From NCBI RefSeq assembly GCF_028621715.1, contig NZ_CP117466.1, forward strand, positions 377,001-441,000: DNA of 64,000 bases, in the 5' to 3' direction. Each line of letters opens with the position of its first letter. Within the stretch, counting starts at the first letter, position 1. Positions 8,768 through 16,863 of this stretch are shown in pieces. This DNA is from Paracoccus marcusii (GTDB lineage: Bacteria; Pseudomonadota; Alphaproteobacteria; Rhodobacterales; Rhodobacteraceae). Made by a program: the position numbers and the translations under genes. Below the pieces are notes generated by a model, which was not told the DNA's origin, did not search any database, and saw nothing but the letters and a program-made list of their open reading frames with translations.

Positions 8768-10288
8768 TTGACCGACATGCCCGTGTTCCGCGCCAGGGGT
8801 CTGGGCAAGTCCTATCCCGGCGTCCGCGCCAATGACGACGTGTCGTTCCACGTCATGCCCGGAGAGATCCACGCCCTGCTGGGCGAGAACGGCGCGGGCA
8901 AGTCGACGCTGGTCAAGATGATCTATGGGCTGGTGCGCCCCGATGACGGGCAGATGTGGCTAGGCGACGGCGCCCATGCGCCCTCCGATCCGCGGGCGGC
9001 GCGCGCGGCGGGCGTGGCGATGGTGTTCCAGCATTTCAGCCTGTTCGACGCGCTGACGGTCGCCGAGAACATCGCCCTGGGGATGGAGAACCCGCCGCCG
9101 CGGCGCGAACTGTCGGCGCGCATCACCAAGGTCAGCCATGATTTCGGCCTGCCGCTGAACCCCGCGCGGCGCATCGTCACCCTGTCGGCCGGCGAACGCC
9201 AGCGGGTCGAGATCATCCGCTGCCTGTTGCAGAACCCCCGCCTGTTGATCATGGACGAACCGACCAGCGTGCTGACCCCGCAGGAGGCCGAGCTGCTGTT
9301 CGCGACCCTGCGCAAGCTGGCGGCGCAAGGCACCGCGATCCTGTACATCAGCCACAAGCTGGACGAGATTCGCAGCCATTGCGACCGCGCCACGATCCTG
9401 CGGCACGGCAAGGTCGTCGACAGCTGCGATCCCCGCGCCCATTCCGCCCGCGACCTGGCCGCGATGATGGTCGGCGGCCAGATGCGCCAGATCGACCGCA
9501 GCGGTCGCCAGCCCGGCGCCGTCCTGCTGGAGGTGCGCGCCCTGTCCCAGCCCGCTCCCAATGCCGAGGGCACGGCGCTGAAGGACATCGCCCTGTCCCT
9601 GCGGGCCGGAGAGATCCTGGGCATCGGCGGCGTCGCCGGCAACGGCCAGGAGGAGCTGTTGGCCGCCCTGTCGGGCGAGGTCCGCAGCGCGCCCGGCACC
9701 GTCACGCTGGAGGGCGCGGACCTGTCCGCCGCCGGCCCCGAACCGCGCCGCGTCAAGGGCCTGCTCAGCGCGCCCGAGGACCGGCTGGGCCATGCCGCCG
9801 TCCCCGATTTCAGCCTGACCGAGAACACGCTGCTGACCGCGGGCAGCCGCAAGTCCCTGGTCCGCGGCGGGCTGATCGACCACAAGGCCGCGCGCGACTA
9901 TGCGCTGGCGGTGATCGACGGGTTCGACGTCCGCACCCCCGGCCCCCATGTCGCGGCCCGCGCCCTGTCCGGCGGCAACCTGCAGAAATTCGTGATCGGC
10001 CGAGAGGTCATGCAGAACCCGCGCGTGCTGGTCGTGAACCAGCCCACCTGGGGCGTGGATGCGGGGGCGGCAGCCAGCGTGCGGCAATCGCTGCTGGACC
10101 TGGCCCGCCAGGGCGCGGGCGTCATCGTCATCTCTCAGGATCTGGATGAGCTTTTGGAACTGTCCGACCGTTTCTGCGCCCTGAACGAAGGCCGCCTGTC
10201 GCCCCCCGTGCCCACCGACGGCCTGACGCTGGACCGCATCGGCCTGATGCTGGGCGGTGCGCATGGCATGGAAGAGGCGCATCTATGA
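8768..10288 (+). CDS. ABC transporter ATP-binding protein (BMP/nucleoside-type importer)
   Basis: A 506-residue cytoplasmic protein with two ABC cassettes in tandem, as in the ATPases of ribose/nucleoside (RbsA/NupO-like) importers. Cassette 1 has Walker A GENGAGKST, a signature in LSAGERQRVEI and Walker B LLIMDEPTSVL. Cassette 2 has a degenerate Walker A (IGGVAGNGQEE) and the signature LSGGNLQKF, the usual asymmetry. I prefer a TTG start at 8768 because AAGGGGAC lies at the right distance before it; an ATG at 8777 is possible but too far from that site. It is the first gene of a four-gene operon and overlaps the next gene by 4 bp. Confidence 0.92.
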   Translation: MTDMPVFRARGLGKSYPGVRANDDVSFHVMPGEIHALLGENGAGKSTLVKMIYGLVRPDDGQMWLGDGAHAPSDPRAARAAGVAMVFQHFSLFDALTVAENIALGMENPPPRRELSARITKVSHDFGLPLNPARRIVTLSAGERQRVEIIRCLLQNPRLLIMDEPTSVLTPQEAELLFATLRKLAAQGTAILYISHKLDEIRSHCDRATILRHGKVVDSCDPRAHSARDLAAMMVGGQMRQIDRSGRQPGAVLLEVRALSQPAPNAEGTALKDIALSLRAGEILGIGGVAGNGQEELLAALSGEVRSAPGTVTLEGADLSAAGPEPRRVKGLLSAPEDRLGHAAVPDFSLTENTLLTAGSRKSLVRGGLIDHKAARDYALAVIDGFDVRTPGPHVAARALSGGNLQKFVIGREVMQNPRVLVVNQPTWGVDAGAAASVRQSLLDLARQGAGVIVISQDLDELLELSDRFCALNEGRLSPPVPTDGLTLDRIGLMLGGAHGMEEAHL

Positions 10289-11361
10289 TCACGCTGATCC
10301 CGCGCCAAAGCGCCTCGACCGGCTGGCAGGTCGCGACGCCGGTCATGGCCGTGCTGGCCACGATGATCGCCGGCGGGCTGCTGTTCGCGATGCTGGGGCA
10401 TGACCCGGTCGCGGCGATCCGCACGATCTTCTGGGACCCGCTGTTCGGTCCTGCCGCCGGCTATTCCCGGCCGCAGCTGCTGATCAAGGCCGCGCCGCTG
10501 ATCCTGATCGCCTCGGGGCTGGCCATCGGCTTTCGCGCCGGCATCTGGAACATCGGGGCCGAGGGACAGTACATCATCGGCGGCATCACCGGCGCCGCGG
10601 TCGCCTTGGCGCTTTACCCGCTGGAGGCGTGGTGGCTGTTTCCGCTGATGGTCGCGGCCGGACTGGCCGGGGGCTGGGCCTGGGGCATGATCCCCGCGAT
10701 ACTCAGGAACTGGTTCGGCGCATCGGAAATCCTGGTGTCGCTGATGCTGGTCTATGTCGCGCAGCGGATCGCCGCATGGATGGCCTTCGGCCCGATGCGC
10801 AACCCGCAGGGCATGGGCTTTCCCGGATCGCGCAACCTGCAGCAATACCCCTCCGCCGCCAACCCCGAACTGATCGCCGGGACCGGCGCGCATTGGGGGG
10901 TCGTGGCCGCCGCCGCCGCGGTCCTGGCCACGTGGTTCCTGATGAGCCGCCACATCCGCGGGTTCCACATCCGCGCCGCCGGTACCGCACCCCGTGCCGC
11001 GCGGTTCGCGGGCGTGCGGCCGCAGATGCTGGTCGCGTTCTGCCTGGGCCTGTCGGGCGCGCTGGCCGGTGCCGCGGGCCTGTTCGAGGTCGCGGGCCCC
11101 GCGGGCCAGATCACCGACAAGCTGGGCGTGGGATACGGGTTCACCGCGATCATCGTGGCGTTCCTGGGACGGCTGCACCCGGTGGGCATCCTGCTGGCGG
11201 GACTGCTGCTGGCGCTGACCTATATCGGGGGCGAACTGGCTCAGCTGACCATGTCGCTGCCCGCCGCGACCGTGCAGGTGTTCCAGGGGATGCTGCTGTT
11301 CTTCCTGTTGGGCTTCGACGTCCTGACCCGCTATCAGATCCGCAGAAGGCGCACCGCATGA
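10285..11361 (+). CDS. ABC transporter permease (BMP/nucleoside-type), subunit 1
   Basis: A 358-residue integral membrane protein with about ten hydrophobic segments. It has the branched-chain/ribose permease features IASGLAIGFRAGIWNIGAEGQYIIGG and a C-terminal GYGFTAIIVAFLGRLHPVGI, typical of the first permease (YufP/NupP-like) of importers that use BMP-family binding proteins. Its ATG overlaps the ATPase stop by 4 bp and its own stop overlaps the next permease start by 4 bp, so the proteins are probably made in balanced amounts. Confidence 0.92.
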   Translation: MITLIPRQSASTGWQVATPVMAVLATMIAGGLLFAMLGHDPVAAIRTIFWDPLFGPAAGYSRPQLLIKAAPLILIASGLAIGFRAGIWNIGAEGQYIIGGITGAAVALALYPLEAWWLFPLMVAAGLAGGWAWGMIPAILRNWFGASEILVSLMLVYVAQRIAAWMAFGPMRNPQGMGFPGSRNLQQYPSAANPELIAGTGAHWGVVAAAAAVLATWFLMSRHIRGFHIRAAGTAPRAARFAGVRPQMLVAFCLGLSGALAGAAGLFEVAGPAGQITDKLGVGYGFTAIIVAFLGRLHPVGILLAGLLLALTYIGGELAQLTMSLPAATVQVFQGMLLFFLLGFDVLTRYQIRRRRTA

Positions 11362-12245
11362 TCGACCCCCTGTCCGTCTTCCTGCTGCTGATCTCGGCCT
11401 CGACCCCGATCCTGTTCGCCGCCCTGGGCGAACTGGTCGTGGAACGCGCGGGCGTCCTGAACCTGGGGGTCGAGGGGATGATGATCACCGGCGCACTGGC
11501 CGGTTTCGCCGCCGCCTATGCCAGCGGCAATCCGTTCCTGGGGTTTCTGGTCGCGGCCGTGGCGGGGGCGGCCATATCGCTGCTGTTCGCGGCGCTGACG
11601 CAGCTGTTCCTGGCCAACCAGGTCGCATCGGGCCTGGCGCTGACCCTGTTCGGCCTGGGCCTGGCCGCGATGTTCGGCAAGCCGTTCGAGGGGGTCAAGG
11701 CGCCGCCCATGCCGATCGGGCCGCTGCGCATCAACTGGATCGTGTGGCTGGGGCTGGCGATGGTGCCGGTCGTCTGGTGGTTCCTGAACCGCACCCGGCG
11801 CGGCCTGGTCCTGCGCGGCGTCGGAGAGAACCACGAGGCCGCCCACGCCCTGGGCTATGACGTGCGCCTGACCCGTCTGGCGGCCATCGCCTTCGGCGGC
11901 GCGATGGCGGGGATCGGCGGGGCATTCATCTCGATCGCGACGGTCCTGCAATGGACCGAGGGGATGACCGCCGGTGCGGGCTGGATTGCGCTGGCGATCG
12001 TGGTTTTCTCGAACTGGACGGCGGCGGGCGTCCTGGCGGGGGCCTGGCTTTTCGGCGGCGTCACCGTGCTGCAGCTGCGCCTGCAGGCGGCGGGCGTGCA
12101 GGTGCCGGTGCAGTTGCTGTCGATGGCGCCCTATCTGGCGACCATCATCGTGCTGGTGGCCATCTCGGCCCGGCAGAAATACTCGCGGCGCGCGGGGGCG
12201 GCTGCCCCCGGCTCGCTTGGGACCAACTTCCACGCGCTGCGGTAG
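11358..12245 (+). CDS. ABC transporter permease (BMP/nucleoside-type), subunit 2
   Basis: A 295-residue membrane protein with about eight hydrophobic segments, the shorter partner (YufQ/NupQ-like). The motif ALGELVVERAGVLNLGVEGMM near residues 21-41 is the family signature. It pairs with the upstream permease to form the import channel. Start at 11358 chosen because it gives the ATGA overlap with subunit 1 and the expected N-terminus. Confidence 0.92.
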   Translation: MIDPLSVFLLLISASTPILFAALGELVVERAGVLNLGVEGMMITGALAGFAAAYASGNPFLGFLVAAVAGAAISLLFAALTQLFLANQVASGLALTLFGLGLAAMFGKPFEGVKAPPMPIGPLRINWIVWLGLAMVPVVWWFLNRTRRGLVLRGVGENHEAAHALGYDVRLTRLAAIAFGGAMAGIGGAFISIATVLQWTEGMTAGAGWIALAIVVFSNWTAAGVLAGAWLFGGVTVLQLRLQAAGVQVPVQLLSMAPYLATIIVLVAISARQKYSRRAGAAAPGSLGTNFHALR

Positions 12246-12276
12246 AACCGCGGCCATACCAACCAAGAGGGATACC

Positions 12277-13353
12277 ATGAACCGCAGACATCTTCTGGCC
12301 ACGGCCGCCGCCCTGATGACCGCGATGGCCGCCCCGGCCATGGCCCAGGACGAGCCCCTGAAGGTCGGCTTCATCTATGTTGGCCCCGTGGGCGACGGCG
12401 GCTGGACCTACCAGCACGACCTGGCCCGCCAGGCCGTCGAGGCCGAGTTTGGCGACCGCGTCGAGACCACCTTCATCGAGAGCGTGCCGGAAGGTGCCGA
12501 CGCCGAACGCGCCCTGACCCAGCTGGCCTTGGCCGGGAACGAGCTGATCTTCGCGACCAGCTTCGGCTTCATGGACCCGGTGATGAACGTCGCGGCCAAG
12601 TTCCCCGACATCAAGTTCGAACATGCCACCGGCTACAAGACCGCCGAGAACGTCGCGACCTATGACGCGCGCTTCTACGAGGGTCGGGCAGTCATCGGCA
12701 CCATCGCGGGCCGCATGACGGAATCGAACAAGATCGGCTATATCGGGTCCTTCCCGATCCCCGAGGTGATCCAGGGCATCAACTCCAGCTTCATCCATGC
12801 CCGCAAGGTGAACCCGGACGTGGAGATGCGCGTCGTCTGGGCCTACAGCTGGTTCGACCCCGCCAAGGAGGCCGAGGCCGCGTCGGCGCTGTTGGCCGAG
12901 GGCGTGGACGTGATCCTGCAGCACACCGATTCGACCGCGCCCCTGGCCCAGGCCCAGCAGGCCGGCGCCATCGGATTCGGTCAGGCCAGCGACATGGCGG
13001 CGTTCAAGCCCAGCCCGCGGGTGGCCTCGATCATCGATGAATGGTCGCCCTATTACATCAAGCGCGTCGGCGCGGTGCTGGACGGCACCTGGGAAAGCGG
13101 GTCCAGCTGGGCGGGCATCGGTGACGGAGAGGTCGTGATCGGAGAGATCACCGACGCCGTCCCCGCCGAGGTCAAGGCAGAGGCCGAGGCCCTGCGCGAC
13201 GCCATCGGCGCGGGCGAATACCACCCCTTCACCGGGCCGCTGAACAAGGCCGACGGCACCGTCTGGCTGGCCGAGGGAGAGACCGCCAGCGACGCGGACC
13301 TGCAGTCGATGAACTTCTACGTCGAAGGCATCACCGCCCAGATCCCGCAGTAA
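12277..13353 (+). CDS. BMP-family ABC substrate-binding protein
   Basis: A 358-residue periplasmic binding protein. It starts with an RR-containing signal peptide of about 24 residues ending AMAQ; no lipobox Cys is visible, so it is probably soluble rather than a lipoprotein. The mature part begins LKVGFIYVGPVGDGGWTYQHD, the Med/BMP family N-terminus, and has the family stretches EGADAERALTQLA and FYEGRAVIGTIAG. BMP proteins bind nucleosides, purines or related ligands; the ligand cannot be told from sequence. An AAGAGGGA ribosome-binding site precedes the ATG. It lies 31 bp after the permeases and completes the operon. Confidence 0.92.
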   Translation: MNRRHLLATAAALMTAMAAPAMAQDEPLKVGFIYVGPVGDGGWTYQHDLARQAVEAEFGDRVETTFIESVPEGADAERALTQLALAGNELIFATSFGFMDPVMNVAAKFPDIKFEHATGYKTAENVATYDARFYEGRAVIGTIAGRMTESNKIGYIGSFPIPEVIQGINSSFIHARKVNPDVEMRVVWAYSWFDPAKEAEAASALLAEGVDVILQHTDSTAPLAQAQQAGAIGFGQASDMAAFKPSPRVASIIDEWSPYYIKRVGAVLDGTWESGSSWAGIGDGEVVIGEITDAVPAEVKAEAEALRDAIGAGEYHPFTGPLNKADGTVWLAEGETASDADLQSMNFYVEGITAQIPQ

Positions 13354-13376
13354 GCGGCCCTGACCGACACCCTGCG

Positions 13377-13402
13377 CGCCCCGGTCCGAAAAGGCCGGGG
13401 CG
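13377..13402 (+). terminator. Likely terminator after the BMP importer operon
   Basis: CGCCCCGG (13377-13384) pairs with CCGGGGCG (13395-13402) around a 10-base loop and is followed by TTCGTCGTT. It lies 23 bp after the binding-protein stop. Confidence 0.55.
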
Positions 13403-13502
13403 TTCGTCGTTCCGGCGACATCCCGCGCAGGCCCGGCCGCGATGATGACATCCGGCCGCGACCCCGGCGATACTGTGCGCAACCGATACCGGAGGCCGCC
13501 TG

Positions 13503-14609
13503 ATGCGCCTGCTTGCCCTGACCGCCCTGCTGCTGTCCACCGCCCCTGCCCTGGCGCAGGACGCCGACGCGCTGCTGGCGCGCTTTCTGCAGGACCGGGG
13601 CGAGGATATCGACGCCTGCTTCACCGACATGCCACAGATGCGCGACGACCAGCGCGATGCCGACTTCCGGGGTGCGACGGACGCCCCGGTGCCCCTGCGG
13701 CGACTTGTGGTGGCCTTCGACGCATCCGGGTCGATGGCGGGTGCGCTTGGCAGCGACACCAAGATGGCGGCGGCACGGCAGGCGGTCGATGCCCTGCTGG
13801 ACGACCTGCCCGATGACGTGACCGCCAGCCTGGTGGCCTTTGGCCATCGGGGCACGAACGATGATGCCGGTCGCGCCGAAAGCTGTGCGGGGGTCGAGAC
13901 CCTGGTGCCTGCCACCGACAATACCACGGCGCTGAAGGCCGCGGTGCAGGCGCTGGAACCGGCGGGCTGGACGCCCTTGGCCGATGCACTGGCCGCCGCC
14001 GGGACGCAGCTGGCGCCGTCAGACGCGGTGGGCGAACAGGTCGTCTATGTCGTGTCGGACGGAGAGGAGACCTGCGGCGGCGATCCCGTGGAACAGGCGC
14101 GCGCCCTGCATGACGGCGACATCCGCGCCGTCGTCAACATCCTGGGCCTGGACCTGCCCGCCGACGAACGCGCCCAGCTGGAGGCCGTGGCCCAGGCCGG
14201 GGGCGGCCTGTTCACCTCCATCACCACGCAAAGCGAGCTGGCGCGCGAGATCGAGGAAAGGCGTCGCTGGAACGCCAACAGCTTCGAGATGCTGAGAACC
14301 AACAACCAAGCGTCGATGACCCAGCTGCGCAATTCCAACGCCGCCGGAGGTGCGCTGCTGCGGCTGAACAACTGCATCGGTGGCCGTTCGCTGCGCGAGA
14401 GCAACCGGGTGCGTGCCTGGTCACGCGACCAGGATCTGACCCCCGACCAGCAGGCCGCGCTGCGCGCCGCGCTGACGGCCGCGCATGACGCCCATGACGC
14501 CCGCGCGGCAGAAATCCGCAGCACCCTTGAGGCCGCGCGCGACGGCGCAAACCAGGCCGTCCAGGATCAGCGCGACGCCGACGCGGCCGAGTTCGAGGCG
14601 GTGCGTTAA
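13503..14609 (+). CDS. Secreted von Willebrand factor A domain protein
   Basis: A 368-residue exported protein with a signal peptide of about 18 residues (MRLLALTALL... ALAQ). A VWA domain spans roughly residues 67-240: the metal-ion-dependent adhesion site begins DASGS at 73-77 and a later VVYVVSDGEETCGGD stretch holds the distal Asp. The C-terminal third is Glu/Ala/Arg-rich and probably helical, with a repeated LRTNN/LRNSN/LRLNN pattern around residues 263-295. Function unknown; VWA proteins commonly bind other proteins through the metal site. It stands alone between the importer and purU, and its stop overlaps the purU stop by 4 bp in convergent orientation. Confidence 0.85.
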   Translation: MRLLALTALLLSTAPALAQDADALLARFLQDRGEDIDACFTDMPQMRDDQRDADFRGATDAPVPLRRLVVAFDASGSMAGALGSDTKMAAARQAVDALLDDLPDDVTASLVAFGHRGTNDDAGRAESCAGVETLVPATDNTTALKAAVQALEPAGWTPLADALAAAGTQLAPSDAVGEQVVYVVSDGEETCGGDPVEQARALHDGDIRAVVNILGLDLPADERAQLEAVAQAGGGLFTSITTQSELAREIEERRRWNANSFEMLRTNNQASMTQLRNSNAAGGALLRLNNCIGGRSLRESNRVRAWSRDQDLTPDQQAALRAALTAAHDAHDARAAEIRSTLEAARDGANQAVQDQRDADAAEFEAVR

Positions 14610-15490
14610 CCCATCCGCTCGCTGGCATAGCTGCCGGGCGACGGCGGGAAGACCACCGTCTTGGCCGCGTTCAGGAAGACCCGGCCGTGGATATGGGCAT
14701 GGACCGCGCGGGCCAGCACCTGCGCCTCGACGTCGCGGCCCAGGGAGACATAGTCGCCGGGAGACTGGGCATGGGTCACGCGGACCGTGTCCTGTTCGAT
14801 GATCGGGCCTTCGTCCAGGTCGGCGGTGACGTAATGGCTGGTCGCGCCGATCAGCTTGACGCCCCGCTCATAGGCCTGCTTGTAGGGGTTCGCCCCCTTG
14901 AAGCTGGGCAGGAAGGAATGGTGGATGTTGATGATCCGCCCCGACATCTGCTGGCACATCCGGTCCGACAGCACCTGCATATAGCGCGCCAGCACGACCA
15001 GTTCGGCCCCGGTCTGGTCGATGATCTCCATCTGGCGGGCCTCGGCCTCGGCCTTGTTCTCGGGCGTGACGCGGATCATGTGGAAGGGGATGTCGTGGTT
15101 CACGACGACCTTCTGGTATTCGTGGTGGTTCGACACGACGCCAACGATCTCGATCGGCAGGGCACCGATGCGCCAGCGGTACAGAAGGTCGTTCAGGCAG
15201 TGCCCGAACCGGCTGACCATGATCAGCACCTTCTTCTTGACGGCATCGTCGGTGACCTCGACCTCCATGCCGAACCGCGTGGCGATGGGCGCGAACATCG
15301 CGCGCAGGCTCTCCAGCGTCGCGGCCCCTTCGGAGCGGAAGCTGACCCGCATGAAGAACCGACCCGTCTCGACGTCGTCGAACTGGGCGCTGTCGGTGAT
15401 GTTGCAGTCCGCATCCGCCAGCGCGCCGGAAATCGCCGCGACGATGCCGCGGGTCGAGGCGCAGGTCACGCGCAGGGTGAAGGTCTTCAT
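14606..15490 (-). CDS. purU: Formyltetrahydrofolate deformylase
   Basis: A 294-residue enzyme that hydrolyses 10-formyl-tetrahydrofolate to formate and THF, balancing one-carbon pools and feeding formate to PurT. The N-terminus is an ACT domain (residues 1-80); the C-terminal formyltransferase domain carries the catalytic set in IINIHHSFLPSFKGANPY (Asn, His) and YVTADLDEGPIIEQD (Asp). The start at 15490 gives the typical MKTFTLRV N-terminus. It is monocistronic as far as can be seen and converges on the VWA gene with overlapping stop codons. Confidence 0.96.
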   Translation of the reverse strand: MKTFTLRVTCASTRGIVAAISGALADADCNITDSAQFDDVETGRFFMRVSFRSEGAATLESLRAMFAPIATRFGMEVEVTDDAVKKKVLIMVSRFGHCLNDLLYRWRIGALPIEIVGVVSNHHEYQKVVVNHDIPFHMIRVTPENKAEAEARQMEIIDQTGAELVVLARYMQVLSDRMCQQMSGRIINIHHSFLPSFKGANPYKQAYERGVKLIGATSHYVTADLDEGPIIEQDTVRVTHAQSPGDYVSLGRDVEAQVLARAVHAHIHGRVFLNAAKTVVFPPSPGSYASERMG

Positions 15491-15606
15491 ATGGGGTCCC
15501 CGTTTTGCCGATGGCGCGAACGCCACCGGCATTTCAACGCATTGCCCGCGAAGGGCAATCACGTTTGCGACGGCGGGGGGCCGCCCGCGACATCAGGCGG
15601 CCCGGA

Positions 15607-16773
15607 TCAGGCCGCCGGCAGCCGCGCCTCGACCATGCCTGCATACCAGCTGGAGCCCGCCGGGATCGCATCGTCGTTGAAGTTGTAGGCCGGGTGATGG
15701 ACCATCGCCGTGTCGCCGTTGCCGACCCAGATATAGGCGCCCGGACGTTCGTTCAGCATATAGCTGAAATCCTCGCCGCCCATCATCGGCTGCATGTCCA
15801 TGTTCACCCCGCCCGAGATGTCGCGCGCCACGTCGGCGGCCCATTCCGTCGCCTGCGGGTCGTTCATGGTGACCGGATAGCCACGCTGGTAATCGACATC
15901 GGCGCGTGCGCCCATCGCGGCGGCGATGTTGGTGGCGACGCGCTTGATCCCCTCCTCCAACTGGTCGCGGACCTCGGGGGCCAAGCTGCGGGCGGTGCCC
16001 TTCAGCTGGACGACCTGCGGGATCACGTTATGCGCCGTCGAATCCGTCGACACCACGCAGACCGAGATCACCGCGTTCTTCAGCGGGTCGATGTTGCGCG
16101 CCACGACCGACTGCAACGCCACGACGATCTGGGCGGCGGTCAGGGTGGTGTCGATGCATTCATGGGGCTTTGCGGCATGGCCGCCCTTGCCGGTCACGGT
16201 GATGTCGAACTGATCGGCCGCCGCCATCATCGCGCCGGGCCGGATCGAGAACTGGCCCACCGGCATGCCGGGCATGTTGTGCATGCCGTAGAACTCGTCG
16301 ATCTTCCAGCGGTCGACCAGCCCGTCCAAGACCATCGCCTCGCCCCCGGCACCGCCTTCTTCCGCGGGCTGGAAGATCACGATGGCGGTGCCGTCGAAAT
16401 TGCGCGTCTCGGCCAGGTACTTGGCCGCACCCAGCAGCATGGCGGTGTGGCCGTCATGGCCGCAGGCATGCATCTTGCCCGGCGTCTTTGACGCGTATTC
16501 CACGCCCGTCTGCTCGATGATCGGCAGCGCGTCCATGTCGGCGCGCAGGCCCACGACGCGGCCCTTGCTGTCGGTCCGGCCCTTGATGACGCCGACGACG
16601 CCGGTGCGGCCCACGCCCTCGGTCACCTCGTCACAGCCGAATTCGCGCAGCAGGTCGGCCACGCGGCCCGCGGTGCGGTGGACGTCGTACAGCAGTTCGG
16701 GATGTTCGTGGAAATCGCGGCGCCAGGCGGCGATTTCGGGCAGCAGTTCGGCAAAGCGGTTCTTGACGGGCAT
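15607..16773 (-). CDS. M20-family amidohydrolase (hippurate hydrolase-like)
   Basis: A 388-residue metal-dependent amidohydrolase. N-terminal RRDFHEHPELLYDVHRT, GLRADMDALPI, MHACGHDGHTAML and FQPAEEGGAGG are the metal-binding and catalytic signatures of the peptidase M20D group (N-acyl amino acid and hippurate hydrolases). A lid dimerisation domain is inserted in the middle. A strong GAAGGAG site lies just before the ATG. It begins 90 bp after the stop of the double-ATPase gene of the peptide transporter on the same strand, so it probably cleaves N-acylated amino acids or small peptides brought in by that transporter. Confidence 0.9.
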   Translation of the reverse strand: MPVKNRFAELLPEIAAWRRDFHEHPELLYDVHRTAGRVADLLREFGCDEVTEGVGRTGVVGVIKGRTDSKGRVVGLRADMDALPIIEQTGVEYASKTPGKMHACGHDGHTAMLLGAAKYLAETRNFDGTAIVIFQPAEEGGAGGEAMVLDGLVDRWKIDEFYGMHNMPGMPVGQFSIRPGAMMAAADQFDITVTGKGGHAAKPHECIDTTLTAAQIVVALQSVVARNIDPLKNAVISVCVVSTDSTAHNVIPQVVQLKGTARSLAPEVRDQLEEGIKRVATNIAAAMGARADVDYQRGYPVTMNDPQATEWAADVARDISGGVNMDMQPMMGGEDFSYMLNERPGAYIWVGNGDTAMVHHPAYNFNDDAIPAGSSWYAGMVEARLPAA

Positions 16774-16863
16774 GGTTGTCTCCTTCGGGCGCAGGTTGGC
16801 GATTTCCTGCACGATCTGCAAGAGGGGCAAGGGGCGCCCCGCCACGCCCTGCCCGAAAAATGA

